Shown: in pieces, positions 47,757 to 56,897 of the stretch | Position numbering within the stretch: position 1 is the first letter of the stretch | Layout: the number at the start of each line of letters is the position of its first letter | DNA from: a virus | Reading direction: 5' to 3' (one strand) | DNA length: 58,712 nucleotides | IMG/VR virus record: IMGVR_UViG_3300014962_000008 | Coordinates: 1-58,712 of that record | Made by a program: the position numbers and the translations under genes | Notes under the pieces: model-generated | Told to the model about the DNA's origin: nothing | The model's database searches: none | Seen by the model: the letters and a program-made list of their open reading frames with translations, nothing else

Positions 47757-50440
47757 TACTTACGACCTTTCAGGTACTGCTCGGGCTTTTTTGCGTTGGC
47801 GCTAAACTCGCCCTTGGCCATGTGCCGCCCCTTGTGCTTACGCACGTTAACACGAAACTGGTCAAGAGCCTCGGCCCCTGCCTTGCTTGATCCGTTGCCA
47901 AGCATGGCAACCGTTTCCGCATCTATAACATATTCTCCGTCCGACAACATGGCGGGGATTTTGTCGTCCCGCCCGTCACCCGGGCCGCCGACTGCGTAGC
48001 CCTGCGTGGACTGCCCCAGACCGCCCCCAGCCATGCCGCCTTCGGCATACTTGGGTGACGCATCGACAACGCGCTGCAGGTCCGCGAGGCGGCTGTTGTA
48101 GTCGGCGAGGAGGGTGTTCCTGACTTCCGGATTGGTGGTCTCGGCGATGTGGCCACGCAGGTATTCAAGGTAGTCAAGCTTGGCCTGCAGGTCGCGCCCG
48201 GCGTACTGCGGGTCGCCCGTGATGAACGAGGGGGTAGCATTCGCGCCGAACATGTTGGCATACTCGGTGCGGTACTGATCCATGTAGGGCTTGAACTCGG
48301 AAAACGGTTCCGGATTGCGCGTGTTGGCGAGGTACGACCCAGCCGCCACGCGGCGCAGCATGTCCGCCGGAACGCCGTATTCCGTCATGTACTTCTGGTT
48401 CATCGCGTCCAGCGCGCCTACGCGGTTCTGGAGTTCTGCCAGTAGCGCCGGGTCAATCGCCTGCGCCTCGGGCAGCGTACCAGCCTGCGTCATGGCGGCG
48501 ATTTCAGCCTGCCGCCTAGCCCAAGCGTTTGCTGCCTGCTTGTCAAAGGCTTCCAACTCAGCGGCGGAGAAGCCGCTGCTGGGGCTGATGTCTGCGGCGG
48601 TAGAGGCTGGCGCGTTCGATGTACCCAAGGACGCGGCGGCGCCAAGGCCGGACATTCCGGCGCCAGAAACTGTCGGAGTGGAAGCAACTGGGGTGGATGC
48701 TGCCGGAGCGGTAACATTCTGCAGCGCGCCAGTAGTGCGACCGGCACCCTCGCCGTAGCCCGTGTAGGCGTTGCTGAGGTTCGCCGCGCCTTGCGGCACG
48801 TTGCTGAAGAAGCTTTGCTCGGGGCCGTAGCCGTAGCGATACCAATCCGTCCCCGCCATTGAGCGGGGCGCAGCCTGCTGCAGGTTCGACGTGGGAAGCT
48901 GGGCGCTGAAGATCGGGTTTAGCGGGCCGCGCATACCAGCAAGGCCGCTCAGCCCGCTGCTGCTTCCCTTGCCGCCCAGACCGCCGAGGGTGCTGGCTGC
49001 CAAGCCAGCGAGGCGGAGATAGTCGGACGTGGTAAGACCTTTCTTCGTGTCGGTCGTTGTGGGTTGCGTTACGCCCGTGTTTACCAATGTTGGGGCTACT
49101 CCCCCAACCACAGACGCAAGCGTCTCGTTGAACGAGGGCGGCTTGTATTTGTTGCTGACAACGATTTCGTTCGGGTTGGTGGTAGCGGGGGCGGGTGCCG
49201 TAGGCACTACGGGGACCGAGATGCCCGCGTTTACCGGCTTATTTTTACCACTTGAGACCTCGACAAGATTCTCATTGGGGTAGTACGTTCCGGCTCCCGG
49301 AACCGTTCCCGCTATGCCTCCGGCAAGGCCCCCTGCAGCCGATGCCGGATTGGAAATCGGGGCGCCGTACACTGTGGTGGGGGCGCCGAACGTCTCGTCA
49401 AATTGCTCTTCAAGGGAGGGCCCTTGGTTGTATATCTGATCGCCGTAGTTGACACCGCTTAGCGCACCTGAAGCCGCGCCGAGGGCACCGCTCAAGAAGC
49501 TAGTCGGGATATTGCTGACGCCTTTGCTACCGATAACCTGAATAAGATTACCGCCAGCAGTAGGAGCGCCTGCAGCGCCGCCGAAACCGCCAGCAGCGCC
49601 GCCAACGTTGCTAAGTGATCCAGATGCGATTTGGTTAGCAAGAGTAGGGTTGACACCCAAACCGGAAAGCAAGTCGGCAGTGTCAATAGCCCGCGCTTCA
49701 AGATCTCCAACGTTAGGAGTTTTGCCGCCACCCAAAAGGCCCGTCATTGCTGCGCTAGACAGGCCAGCCATCGCGCCGGATTTAAGGGCATCAGCAAGAC
49801 TTGCGCCTGTAGCCAGATTAGCGGCGGCGTTTACACCCCCCGCAGCAAGGCCCGCACCAAGCGGCGTTGCTGCCGCCCCAACAGCGCCCGGAGCGACAGT
49901 GCCCGCACCTTGGATGTAGGGGCCGAGGAGGCCACCGCCCATCGCGGTTGCACCTGCGATCAGCACGTTCTTCAGGGTGTCGTCTTTCGGTGACCGCCCA
50001 AAAAGCTGCGCACCGGGCGTCACATCACCTTGGTACAATTTCCAGCCGCCGGGAGCTTGCTTATCTGCCGCAGAAATCAGGGACTGCATTTCTTCGGGGG
50101 TAGCTGCCGAGCCGATTACATTGTTTTTATAGTCGGTCAGAGCGTACGTCTGTCCCGGCTGGAACACCACAGGAGCCGCATTCCTGTAAGTAAAACCGCC
50201 TTGTTCGTCCGGCACGCCTATTTTGGCTCCGGTGTCGAAGCGGTAAACCATGTTGGGGTCGTACGCCGCGCCCGGGTCCGAAAGAAGGTTCAGGTCTCTG
50301 GTGTTAACCATGCCGATGTTCCAGTCGCCTAGGTCGAGTGGAGCATACTCAGTAACCGCCTGCACCGGCTGTTCAGTCGGCAAGCGCTGGACGCCCGATG
50401 TCAGGTCGTTTGTGAAACCGGGAATGTAGTATTCGTCCAT
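47756..50440 (-). CDS. Very large virion protein with conserved C-terminal domain
   Basis: The start at ATG 50440 (MDEYYIPGFTND) overlaps the stop of the gene at 50440-50673; 894 residues. The middle is Gly/Ala/Pro-rich with membrane-like helices (LAAGGVNAAANLATGASLAD, AGGLAGGIAGTVPGAGTYYP). The C-terminal ~90 residues include GGPGDGRDDKIPAMLSDGEY, VIDAETVAMLGNGSSKAGAE and MAKGEFSANAKKPEQYLKGR, a conserved end found in many phage tail/internal proteins. Probably a large ejected or tail-hub protein. Confidence 0.65.
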   Translation of the reverse strand: MDEYYIPGFTNDLTSGVQRLPTEQPVQAVTEYAPLDLGDWNIGMVNTRDLNLLSDPGAAYDPNMVYRFDTGAKIGVPDEQGGFTYRNAAPVVFQPGQTYALTDYKNNVIGSAATPEEMQSLISAADKQAPGGWKLYQGDVTPGAQLFGRSPKDDTLKNVLIAGATAMGGGLLGPYIQGAGTVAPGAVGAAATPLGAGLAAGGVNAAANLATGASLADALKSGAMAGLSSAAMTGLLGGGKTPNVGDLEARAIDTADLLSGLGVNPTLANQIASGSLSNVGGAAGGFGGAAGAPTAGGNLIQVIGSKGVSNIPTSFLSGALGAASGALSGVNYGDQIYNQGPSLEEQFDETFGAPTTVYGAPISNPASAAGGLAGGIAGTVPGAGTYYPNENLVEVSSGKNKPVNAGISVPVVPTAPAPATTNPNEIVVSNKYKPPSFNETLASVVGGVAPTLVNTGVTQPTTTDTKKGLTTSDYLRLAGLAASTLGGLGGKGSSSGLSGLAGMRGPLNPIFSAQLPTSNLQQAAPRSMAGTDWYRYGYGPEQSFFSNVPQGAANLSNAYTGYGEGAGRTTGALQNVTAPAASTPVASTPTVSGAGMSGLGAAASLGTSNAPASTAADISPSSGFSAAELEAFDKQAANAWARRQAEIAAMTQAGTLPEAQAIDPALLAELQNRVGALDAMNQKYMTEYGVPADMLRRVAAGSYLANTRNPEPFSEFKPYMDQYRTEYANMFGANATPSFITGDPQYAGRDLQAKLDYLEYLRGHIAETTNPEVRNTLLADYNSRLADLQRVVDASPKYAEGGMAGGGLGQSTQGYAVGGPGDGRDDKIPAMLSDGEYVIDAETVAMLGNGSSKAGAEALDQFRVNVRKHKGRHMAKGEFSANAKKPEQYLKGRK

Positions 50441-50673
50441 CAGCCTACGCCTTCGAGCATCGGATACGCACGTATAGCCCAATCGCGCCAGTTTGAAAAC
50501 TGGTACGGATCAGGTACAACCTGCTTTGCAAAAGAGGGCGACCGGAGGAAGCCCACCGCGAAACCTTGCCACTTAGCCTCCTCGGGAGGCTTGCCAAACG
50601 ACCAAGCGTCGCCAACGGCCAGAATAACCGAAGAGGCCCAGTCTTGCCAAGTCATGCCGATCGGGTTGATCAT
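50440..50673 (-). CDS. Small tail-module protein
   Basis: 77 residues, starting MINPIGMTWQDWASSVILAV and continuing GDAWSFGKPPEEAKWQGFAV, FSNWRDWAIRAYPMLEGVG. Trp-rich, with an amphipathic first half. Its start overlaps the gp10-like stop by 4 bp and its stop overlaps the large gene's start, so coupled translation is very likely. Function unknown. Confidence 0.6.
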   Translation of the reverse strand: MINPIGMTWQDWASSVILAVGDAWSFGKPPEEAKWQGFAVGFLRSPSFAKQVVPDPYQFSNWRDWAIRAYPMLEGVG

Positions 50674-52301
50674 CCGCCCAACACGGTTGCGTCACCCGGC
50701 TGCAAGTGCGCCAGTATGAGGCCCATCTGATAGTCGCCGCCGATGCAATTGCTCTCAAAGCGGAAGCGCAATTCGCGGCGCTGTTCCTTGAAGAACACGA
50801 CCTGCTCCTGCGGCGTCTGAGGCTCTTCGACAATTGTCTTGACTTCTCCGGCGATTTCCTGAGCGCGGGCGTTGGCGCGGCCCATGGCCTGAACCGTAAG
50901 CGGCCCTGACTGGACGAAGTCGGGCTCCATCATCAGAACCTGCAGGGCGTTATTTTGCTGCGCCTGCACAGGAAGCGACAAGTCAGCCGTCTCGAAGTAG
51001 GACTGGATCGGATTAAGGGTCAGGCCGTCAATCTCATCCGTGCCGATTTCATGCACCCAGAACTTGTAGCGAATGGCGTTGCTGTCCTCGGTCACGCGAA
51101 CGTCCACGCCGTTTTCGTCTACGCGGGTGTATGCGCTGTCTTCGGTGATGCGGTCATCTTCAGGAAGAAGGTAAGGCTCGCAGCCAGCCATGAGGGGTCG
51201 GCGGAAGACTGCCGGGAACAGGCCCGCGCTGCGCCCACCGTTAGGCAGGGCGGTGTCGTACCACGTATCTTCACGAGTGTTGTAGATAACTGCGTGGTTC
51301 GGCTCAAGGCTGTCGCCCTTCGGGAAGCACCACCAGATTTCGCCGAAGCGCGGCACCTTGAAGGCGAACACTTTCTGCCGCTGCGCGTAATTCAGATTGT
51401 CAAAGAAAAAGTTCAGGTTGAGGTTGTTCGGCACCTCTCGCACGACACCATTGAACATCAGGAAGCGGTCTGTGCCGACCCAGTAGAACACGCCGTCGTA
51501 CTCGATAACGCTCTGGGCCGACAGTATAGATGTCTGCGCCGAGATCGTGTCAAAGGCGAAGGCTGTCGTCGTTGGGTCGCCCGTGTACGTCATGCGGATC
51601 AGGCTGTCCGCCGACCAGAGGAGGCCTGACGGGCTGCTGCCCGGGCCGCCGCGCAGGGGCATACCGCGCACGATCTTCTGCCCGGTGACATAGGCAAAGC
51701 CAGCGCCGCTGCCCGTGTAGTCCGTTGGATCTCCCGGCACCGACCACATGACGAAGCCGTCACTGCCGAAGGCCACAGTGTATGGGTGCAGCGAGACGAC
51801 ACCCCCCGTGACGCTGTAGCCGGACGGGAAGTTGGTGATTTCGGTGAGCGGCGCGGTGCCGAATGCGTCGCCGTAGAAGAGCTGCCCGTCATTGCTGTTG
51901 CAGATGCAGTTGAGGTTTGGGGCTACCTGCGCAACGAGTTGGAGGCCGCTGCCCGTAGATGTCTCAACGTCAAACTGCCACAGATTGGCGTCGCTCTGGA
52001 TCAGCGTGTTAGGCGTGCGGTCGGTGATGACACTCGTGTTCAGGTTGCCGTCAATATAGAAGCGCTCAAGGGCATTGGCCGACCCGGCGTGGACATAAGT
52101 AAGCTGGTCAAGCGTGTACTCATGCAGGGTGCGAGCTACGCCCAGCAAGTACTTGTTGATCGAGCGATACCCGCCGATTTTACGCGGCAGACCGCGCTGA
52201 AAGCGCACCCACTGCCCGTCAACGTAGGCGTCGCCTTCAAACTTGGTTCCGTCCCGCTTGATGCCGGGCGCGGAACGGATTTGGACGATGTTCTCGGCCA
52301 T
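50670..52301 (-). CDS. Tail hub/packaged-DNA stabilisation protein (P22 gp10-like)
   Basis: 543 residues, beta-rich with repeated VxW/YxG-type motifs along its length: RDGTKFEGDAYVDGQWVRFQ, GGYRSINKYLLG, YTVAFGSDGFVMWSVPGDPT, LIRMTYTGDPTTTAFAFDTI, VIEYDGVFYWVGTDRFLMFN, VPRFGEIWWCFPKG. This suits a beta-propeller and is what I know of P22 gp10-like tail accessory factors, which cap the portal with gp4. It is positioned beside a gp4-like gene and fibre. The match is by pattern and location. Confidence 0.7.
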   Translation of the reverse strand: MAENIVQIRSAPGIKRDGTKFEGDAYVDGQWVRFQRGLPRKIGGYRSINKYLLGVARTLHEYTLDQLTYVHAGSANALERFYIDGNLNTSVITDRTPNTLIQSDANLWQFDVETSTGSGLQLVAQVAPNLNCICNSNDGQLFYGDAFGTAPLTEITNFPSGYSVTGGVVSLHPYTVAFGSDGFVMWSVPGDPTDYTGSGAGFAYVTGQKIVRGMPLRGGPGSSPSGLLWSADSLIRMTYTGDPTTTAFAFDTISAQTSILSAQSVIEYDGVFYWVGTDRFLMFNGVVREVPNNLNLNFFFDNLNYAQRQKVFAFKVPRFGEIWWCFPKGDSLEPNHAVIYNTREDTWYDTALPNGGRSAGLFPAVFRRPLMAGCEPYLLPEDDRITEDSAYTRVDENGVDVRVTEDSNAIRYKFWVHEIGTDEIDGLTLNPIQSYFETADLSLPVQAQQNNALQVLMMEPDFVQSGPLTVQAMGRANARAQEIAGEVKTIVEEPQTPQEQVVFFKEQRRELRFRFESNCIGGDYQMGLILAHLQPGDATVLGG

Positions 52302-53581
52302 TAGAAGGTTCCGCCATTGACGCCATTTGCTGTTCCGGTGCCGCCGTTAGCACTCGGTAATATGCCAGACACGTGAGTAGTCAGGGCCACCTTGCCCCAC
52401 GCCGGGGCAACACCTACGCCGCCCGAGAGGAGGGCGTTGCCCACGGCCACGTCACTTAACTTGGCTAGTGTGGTCGTGCTGTTCGCGTAGAGCAGATCGC
52501 CGATCGCGTAGCTAGTGATGCCAGTGCCGCCATCGCCAACCCCCAGAGGCAGCGAGATAGCCGCCGTATCTGCGTCGATTACGTTGGTTCCGTTGCAGTA
52601 ATAGATGCCGCGAGAACCCTGTGGGACGAGGACCGGAGTGCCGCTGGCAGTACGTATATACAGGCTGTATGCACCGCTCGTGGCGTTATCGACCCAGTAC
52701 TGCTGCACCGTTGTGGGGACAATGATGTACTGATCCGAAGTCAGCGTGCCAACGAACTTGTAGGCAATTCGGTTCAGTTCCGAACCGGCCAGCGTGTAGT
52801 TCCCGCCGGTGACCGTGATCGACGTGAAGTCAAAGGCGAAGACCGCCTCCTGCCCGAGGCCTAGCGTGAACCACTCAAGGCCGTCGGTGATCAGGCTAGT
52901 GCTTTCGCCGGGGCGGAGGATAAGCGTGGCCGTGTCATCGACCGTCTGGCTGCCCGCCGGGTCGATAGTCAGGTCGCCGCCGCCGCTGTTGCGGACGGAG
53001 ACAAAGAAGTTATTCCCAACGGTGACCGTGCTGGGCAGATTGACCGTGCCCGTTCCGGTGCCCGTCCAGACCAGCACTTGAGCGCGATCGGTGTCTAGCA
53101 CCGTGCGCGGGCTGGTGTTGAAGGTTACAACCGGCGTGGACTGCGACAGCGTGTTAGACGTGACAGTCAGGCCGTAACCGGCCAGCGCCGACGCCTGCAC
53201 GGTGGCCGTCGAGGCACCGTAGCGGAAGACGCGCCACGTGCCCGCGGCTGTCGTGGTGGCGGCGAGGTACAACTGCCACTGCTCGCCCACGCCAACGGTG
53301 GCGATAGTGTTACCCGCAAAGTCCTTGATCGTGAAGGCGCTGGAGCTTGCAACGAGGTTGTTGAACAGGATCGTCTGCCCAGCGCCCGTCTGCGTGGCGT
53401 CCGGCATGATAACCGAGAAGGCGCCCGTGGCCGTTACGTCAATGATGCGCGCGGCGGGAGGCGTGTCCCCGGAGTTCTCCAGCGGCCACTCAAGGGGCGT
53501 GTCAACATCCAGCGTCAGCGACAGATACGACACGTCCGAAGGGTAGATAGTGCCCCCGCCGAATACGTTGGTGTAGCTCAT
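52301..53581 (-). CDS. Tail fibre protein, third of a repeat family
   Basis: 426 residues. N-terminus MSYTNVFGGGTIYPSDVSYL, with a PAARIIDVTATGAFSVIMPD beta domain, a LVWTGTGTGTVNLPSTVTVG part and GTLTSDQYIIVPTTVQQYWV. The last ~90 residues are the cassette GDLLYANSTTTLAKLSDVAV, LLSGGVGVAPAWGKVALTTH and GGTGTANGVNGGTF, almost the same as in the fibre at 3962-6337. The N-terminal part probably attaches it to the hub proteins encoded next to it. Confidence 0.75.
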   Translation of the reverse strand: MSYTNVFGGGTIYPSDVSYLSLTLDVDTPLEWPLENSGDTPPAARIIDVTATGAFSVIMPDATQTGAGQTILFNNLVASSSAFTIKDFAGNTIATVGVGEQWQLYLAATTTAAGTWRVFRYGASTATVQASALAGYGLTVTSNTLSQSTPVVTFNTSPRTVLDTDRAQVLVWTGTGTGTVNLPSTVTVGNNFFVSVRNSGGGDLTIDPAGSQTVDDTATLILRPGESTSLITDGLEWFTLGLGQEAVFAFDFTSITVTGGNYTLAGSELNRIAYKFVGTLTSDQYIIVPTTVQQYWVDNATSGAYSLYIRTASGTPVLVPQGSRGIYYCNGTNVIDADTAAISLPLGVGDGGTGITSYAIGDLLYANSTTTLAKLSDVAVGNALLSGGVGVAPAWGKVALTTHVSGILPSANGGTGTANGVNGGTF

Positions 53582-54231
53582 GCTTCTTTCCTTACAGCGG
53601 AGCGATCAAGGATTTTTGCCAAGTCCTCGCCGTTGAGCATCGCAGCGGCGCGGTCGTAATACTGCTGCCACGTGCCGATGCGCTCGTCATTCTTGAGGAA
53701 GGGCGTGGCCTCCAGCAGCGTGCCGTACAGCAAGAGCTGAGGCGCGTACTCGGTCAGCCAGTTGGTCTGGACGCTGTCATCAAGCAGCGGAGGCAGCTCG
53801 TAATACAGCACCTCAAATGGATACGCCTCGTCCGGCGTCGGCGCGAACAGCCAGTTGTCGTAGTTGTAATCGGCGTAAAACAGCGGCGTATCGGTTTCGC
53901 TCTCATTCGGCCAATACGAGCGGCAGTACTCGTAATCGCGGGTGTAGAGCGTTGTGCGGTTAGCGTTTCCGGCACCCGTGCCAATGTTGATCGAGACGGT
54001 GTCGCGCCAGCGATCAGGCTTGGCGTACACGGACTGACCCGGCACCATGGTGTCGGTCACTACGGCGATGAAGCCCTGAACCTTCAGTTCGCGGGCAATG
54101 CGCCGCTCCGCCAGATTGATCAGGCGCGGGATCTGCTCATAGACGATGGGGTCAGCCGCAAGCGTCGCGCCGCGCTCAAGGTAGCGCTGCACGTCCTGCT
54201 TTAGCGTCTCGAATGTCATCGTCGTGGCCAT
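53578..54231 (-). CDS. Tail adaptor protein (P22 gp4-like)
   Basis: 217 residues. It starts MATTMTFETLKQDVQRYLER, includes IPRLINLAERRIARELKVQG (a helical adaptor core), DTMVPGQSVYAKPDRWRDTV and ADYNYDNWLFAPTPDEAYPF, with a second helical half (NWLTEYAPQLLLYGTLLEAT). This order, and the location next to the gp10-like gene, match portal-tail adaptor proteins of podoviruses. A direct gp4 homology is plausible but not certain. Confidence 0.65.
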   Translation of the reverse strand: MATTMTFETLKQDVQRYLERGATLAADPIVYEQIPRLINLAERRIARELKVQGFIAVVTDTMVPGQSVYAKPDRWRDTVSINIGTGAGNANRTTLYTRDYEYCRSYWPNESETDTPLFYADYNYDNWLFAPTPDEAYPFEVLYYELPPLLDDSVQTNWLTEYAPQLLLYGTLLEATPFLKNDERIGTWQQYYDRAAAMLNGEDLAKILDRSAVRKEA

Positions 54232-54245
54232 ATGGAACCTCTATA

Positions 54246-54506
54246 TCACTTTTCAGCCGCCTGCACAGCACCCCGCCACGCATCAAGCGTAGCGCGGTGT
54301 TTTGCAGCGCACAGCCCGTAGGCATACACTATATCAGCCTCCCACTGGACCCGCGCCGGGTCAATCAGCGGTTCTGGCACCCCCGGAAGCGGCGCGCACG
54401 GCTGTGCGAGGTTCGCCGGAGGCAGCGGCATTGGCGTTGACACGCGCGTCGTCGAGCAGCCGGACACCAGCATCAGGAACGGCGCAATCAGCAGGTACTT
54501 CGACAT
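54246..54506 (-). CDS. Outer-membrane spanin (Rz1-like lipoprotein)
   Basis: ATG at 54506; 86 residues. The start MSKYLLIAPFLMLVSGCSTT is a lipoprotein signal with the lipobox LVSG-C at Cys17. The mature part is Pro-rich early (STPMPLPPANLAQPCAPLPG). It overlaps the Rz gene out of frame by 146 bp, the classic Rz/Rz1 arrangement. Spanins fuse inner and outer membranes in the last step of lysis of Gram-negative hosts. Confidence 0.8.
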   Translation of the reverse strand: MSKYLLIAPFLMLVSGCSTTRVSTPMPLPPANLAQPCAPLPGVPEPLIDPARVQWEADIVYAYGLCAAKHRATLDAWRGAVQAAEK

Positions 54507-54750
54507 TGCGGTACACCTCACGAATGGTGTTTCTGGTTTTGACTTCGAGCGGCTGCATGCCAGCCGCAAGGTTTTCAAAGAGGGCAGATGACTTGCTGAC
54601 GGCAGCCACGGCAGCGTCTTGCGCCTTGGCAGCGGCCTCAACGGCCTTGAGAGCGTCCGCGTCGGCCTTCCAATCGCGGATACCCCAGCCCGTGATCACT
54701 CCGACTAGCAGCGCGCCCCCGGCGGCGTAGAACATCAACGGATTAAGCAT
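54361..54750 (-). CDS. Inner-membrane spanin (Rz-like)
   Basis: 129 residues. The N-terminal MLNPLMFYAAGGALLVGVIT and GWGIRDWKADADALK give one membrane span followed by a periplasmic coiled coil (AVEAAAKAQDAAVAAVSKSS). The C-terminus is Pro/Ala-rich. It overlaps the holin by 8 bp and contains part of the Rz1 frame. Together they form the spanin complex. Confidence 0.8.
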   Translation of the reverse strand: MLNPLMFYAAGGALLVGVITGWGIRDWKADADALKAVEAAAKAQDAAVAAVSKSSALFENLAAGMQPLEVKTRNTIREVYRNVEVPADCAVPDAGVRLLDDARVNANAAASGEPRTAVRAASGGARTAD

Positions 54751-55003
54751 TGTCCGACACTCCCTTGATCTTTCCCCACTCGCGCACCGCGAAGGCTCCG
54801 GCGATAGCGGTGACTAGGAGAGACAGGCCGGTGAGATCCGTGCTTGGCATCTCGTCGTGCTTGAACAGGCGGTAGAGAGGCACGATCACGCCATGTACAG
54901 CCATGGTGCCTGCGATCCAGACACAGGTCACCGGGCGCCACCACTTGCGGATGACGCACAGGGCGACTTTCTCGCCCGCAAGGAGACGTTCCTTTAGGGT
55001 CAT
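54743..55003 (-). CDS. Holin
   Basis: 86 residues, with two or three hydrophobic spans: RPVTCVWIAGTMAVHGVIVP, and STDLTGLSLLVTAIAGAFAV followed by REWGKIKGVSDNA. The PDLTGLxxLVTAIAGAFxVREWGKIKG-like end is a familiar phage holin signature. It overlaps endolysin by 4 bp and the inner spanin by 8 bp. It would form lesions that release endolysin to the wall. Confidence 0.85.
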   Translation of the reverse strand: MTLKERLLAGEKVALCVIRKWWRPVTCVWIAGTMAVHGVIVPLYRLFKHDEMPSTDLTGLSLLVTAIAGAFAVREWGKIKGVSDNA

Positions 55004-55482
55004 GCCTCGTTCGTCGATACGACGCCCCCTGCCCGGCGCACGGGACCGCCAACGACCGGCACGTCCTTCGGCCAGCGAATTGCGATGCAGCGAGCCTTGG
55101 CCAGCTTCATGATGTTTACGGCGTTCCCTTGGTTGCCGCCCAACACGTAGAAATAGGTGTTATCCTCGCCAACGTAGAAGCCAACGTGCCCGCCGCCCTG
55201 CCGCGCAAAGACGAGGACGGCACCGGGCGCAACGTGTGTGCTGCGCAGATTGGAGCCCCAGTCAGCCCACGCCTTGGCGCGCATCCAGTCCTTGGGCAGC
55301 GGCAGGTTCGCCTGACGCATGCAGTGCGCCACGAAGACGCCGCACCACGGGGTCTCGTCGTCCCGCCACCACGCCTTGAGGCGCTCCAGCCAGCCGAGGA
55401 TTACGGCGTTGTGACGCGCGCCGGGGACTTCTTTAAGCCCAACGTGCTTGCGTGCCTCAACTAACCATGCTGGCTCAGTCAC
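55000..55482 (-). CDS. Endolysin, CHAP/NlpC-type peptidase
   Basis: The start chosen is GTG 55482 (VTEPAWLVEARKHVG) with AGGGAG upstream; the frame opens further but overlaps the neighbour. 160 residues with the TIGR02594-type pattern: GARHNAVILGWLERLKAWWR, DDETPWCGVFVAHCMRQANL (catalytic Cys in PWCG), KAWADWGSNL, then ARQGGGHVGFYVGEDNTYFY (His in GGHVG) and VLGGNQGNAVNIMKLAKARC. It cuts peptidoglycan. There is no signal peptide, so export needs the holin. Confidence 0.85.
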   Translation of the reverse strand: MTEPAWLVEARKHVGLKEVPGARHNAVILGWLERLKAWWRDDETPWCGVFVAHCMRQANLPLPKDWMRAKAWADWGSNLRSTHVAPGAVLVFARQGGGHVGFYVGEDNTYFYVLGGNQGNAVNIMKLAKARCIAIRWPKDVPVVGGPVRRAGGVVSTNEA

Positions 55483-55492
55483 CGCCTTCTCC

Positions 55493-55807
55493 CTAAAGGC
55501 CAGCCGACTTGGCAATGAGGACTGCGCCTGCTCCGGCGAGGCCCACAAGCCCGCGATCCACCCACTTAGCGACTTCAGTGTATTGAGGCCTTTGCTCGGC
55601 ATAGGTCTTCTCCATGGCGGTCAGGCGATCCTCGATCTTGCCGATAGCCTTGAAGGCACGCTCCAACGCCTCTGCGGTCTGCGCCTGACGCTCCTCAACG
55701 AGGGCCAGCTTCGTGATGGCTTCGGACAACTTGTTAAGCGCGGATTTCACCTCCGTGACATCCGTATGAAGTGCTTCAAGTTTGACCGTGAGTACATTGT
55801 CAATCAC
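55493..55807 (-). CDS. Coiled-coil protein with C-terminal membrane span (XhlA-like)
   Basis: 104 residues. A coiled coil covers ~residues 1-70 (KLEALHTDVTEVKSALNKLS, ERQAQTAEALERAFKAIGKI). The C-terminal RGLVGLAGAGAVLIAKSAGL is one hydrophobic segment. This layout resembles XhlA-type and other membrane-tethered coiled-coil phage proteins beside lysis genes. It may regulate holin action or anchor to the membrane. Confidence 0.6.
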   Translation of the reverse strand: MIDNVLTVKLEALHTDVTEVKSALNKLSEAITKLALVEERQAQTAEALERAFKAIGKIEDRLTAMEKTYAEQRPQYTEVAKWVDRGLVGLAGAGAVLIAKSAGL

Positions 55808-55818
55808 CGCTACCGCCC

Positions 55819-56178
55819 CTACTTCAGGTTACGCAATTTGTAGATCGTTGACAGGTACACATCGGTGACGCCGTCGATCAGGTTAGCAACGGCACGATTG
55901 CCCTTGCAGATTTCTTCGTGGTGCTCTTCGATCCACTCGGCATCACCCTCCAGTACGGACAGCACTTCGCTGCCAGCCTTGGGCGCGGGGATGTTGCCGA
56001 TCAGGTCAAACGCGCCCTGATACGCCTCGACAAGTCGGTCGATGGCGTCGATCACATCATCATAGAAACTGCCCAGCGCCTGATGCTTGGCATAGCTGCC
56101 GGTACCTGTGGCGCGCCAATGCTCAAAGTGCGCGAGGTTGCGGGCGTAGAAGACCCGGCTGATCAGTTGCTCGATCAC
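55819..56178 (-). CDS. DUF5856-like helical protein
   Basis: 119 residues. The pattern MIEQLISRVFYARNLAHFEH, HQALGSFYDDVIDAIDRLVE, AYQGAFDLIGNIPAP and STIYKLRNLK resembles DUF5856, a ferritin-like four-helix family often present in marine phages. Function is unknown; Dps-like fold is a suggestion from the helix pattern. Its start overlaps the fibre gene stop by 4 bp. Confidence 0.7.
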   Translation of the reverse strand: MIEQLISRVFYARNLAHFEHWRATGTGSYAKHQALGSFYDDVIDAIDRLVEAYQGAFDLIGNIPAPKAGSEVLSVLEGDAEWIEEHHEEICKGNRAVANLIDGVTDVYLSTIYKLRNLK

Positions 56179-56777
56179 AGGTCGATCCTTTCAGTCACAA
56201 CGATCGCAGACGGAACGGCAGGGGCGATAGCCCCGGCTGCCGTGTGCTCAAGAGTTACGGCCACGTTTTCCGGCAGCCACATGACCTCAATGTATTGCCC
56301 CGCCGTTACGGTAACGTAAAACACAGATGAGAAAAATGCGTTTCCGCCATCGCCTGCCTTGGGGACAGTTATCTTGGTCGCAGAGGCGGCGATTGCTGTG
56401 CCTTGCTTAGCAAGCCATACGGTCGCGTCGTGGTCGGAGGCATCGCTGTTTGCAAACTGCAGGCTCGGAGAGATCATGTACGTTCCGGCTTCCGCATACG
56501 TGATGCGGGTGAGCGCCGAGCCATTTGTGACGACCGTTACACCCTTGGTGTTGATGTCATTGGTGCCAAACTTGACAGCCGTGGCCGCGCTGACACTTCC
56601 GGTCTGGTCCGTGACATCGTAAAACGCACCGTACTTGGTCCCCGCGTAGGCAATGTCCTCGCTGGCGGTATTGACGCTGTTGTAGACGCCGCCGGATAGC
56701 TGGGAGACCTCGAGCAATTCTGCCCCGGTAAGGGGCGTAGATGCTGGCGTCAGTTCGCTAATTTTCTTCGTAGCCAT
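56175..56777 (-). CDS. Fibre/head-fibre protein with C1q-like C-terminal domain
   Basis: 200 residues. The N-terminus MATKKISELTPASTPLTGAE with LLEVSQLSGGVYNSVNTASE is the common KKISELxPASxxLTGxELxExxQ adaptor of phage fibres. The C-terminal ~130 residues (TRITYAEAGTYMISPSLQFA, SSVFYVTVTAGQYIEVMWLP) have the strand spacing of a C1q/TNF-like jelly roll, which trimerises. Likely surface-exposed. Confidence 0.7.
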   Translation of the reverse strand: MATKKISELTPASTPLTGAELLEVSQLSGGVYNSVNTASEDIAYAGTKYGAFYDVTDQTGSVSAATAVKFGTNDINTKGVTVVTNGSALTRITYAEAGTYMISPSLQFANSDASDHDATVWLAKQGTAIAASATKITVPKAGDGGNAFFSSVFYVTVTAGQYIEVMWLPENVAVTLEHTAAGAIAPAVPSAIVVTERIDL

Positions 56778-56897
56778 GTCTTAACTCCTAAGCGTAACGA
56801 CGCCGACGGCTGGGGAGGGGCAGCCGCCGACGCCGCCACACGGCAAGTGGAGCGAACCTGTAGCCGTAGTGGTTCGGGATTTGCTCCGTTGCATCTC

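Noticed and set aside
56780-56897. G/C-rich hairpin in the 118-bp gap as a terminator
   Set aside because: Only a 6-bp stem without a T-run in either direction; too weak to list.
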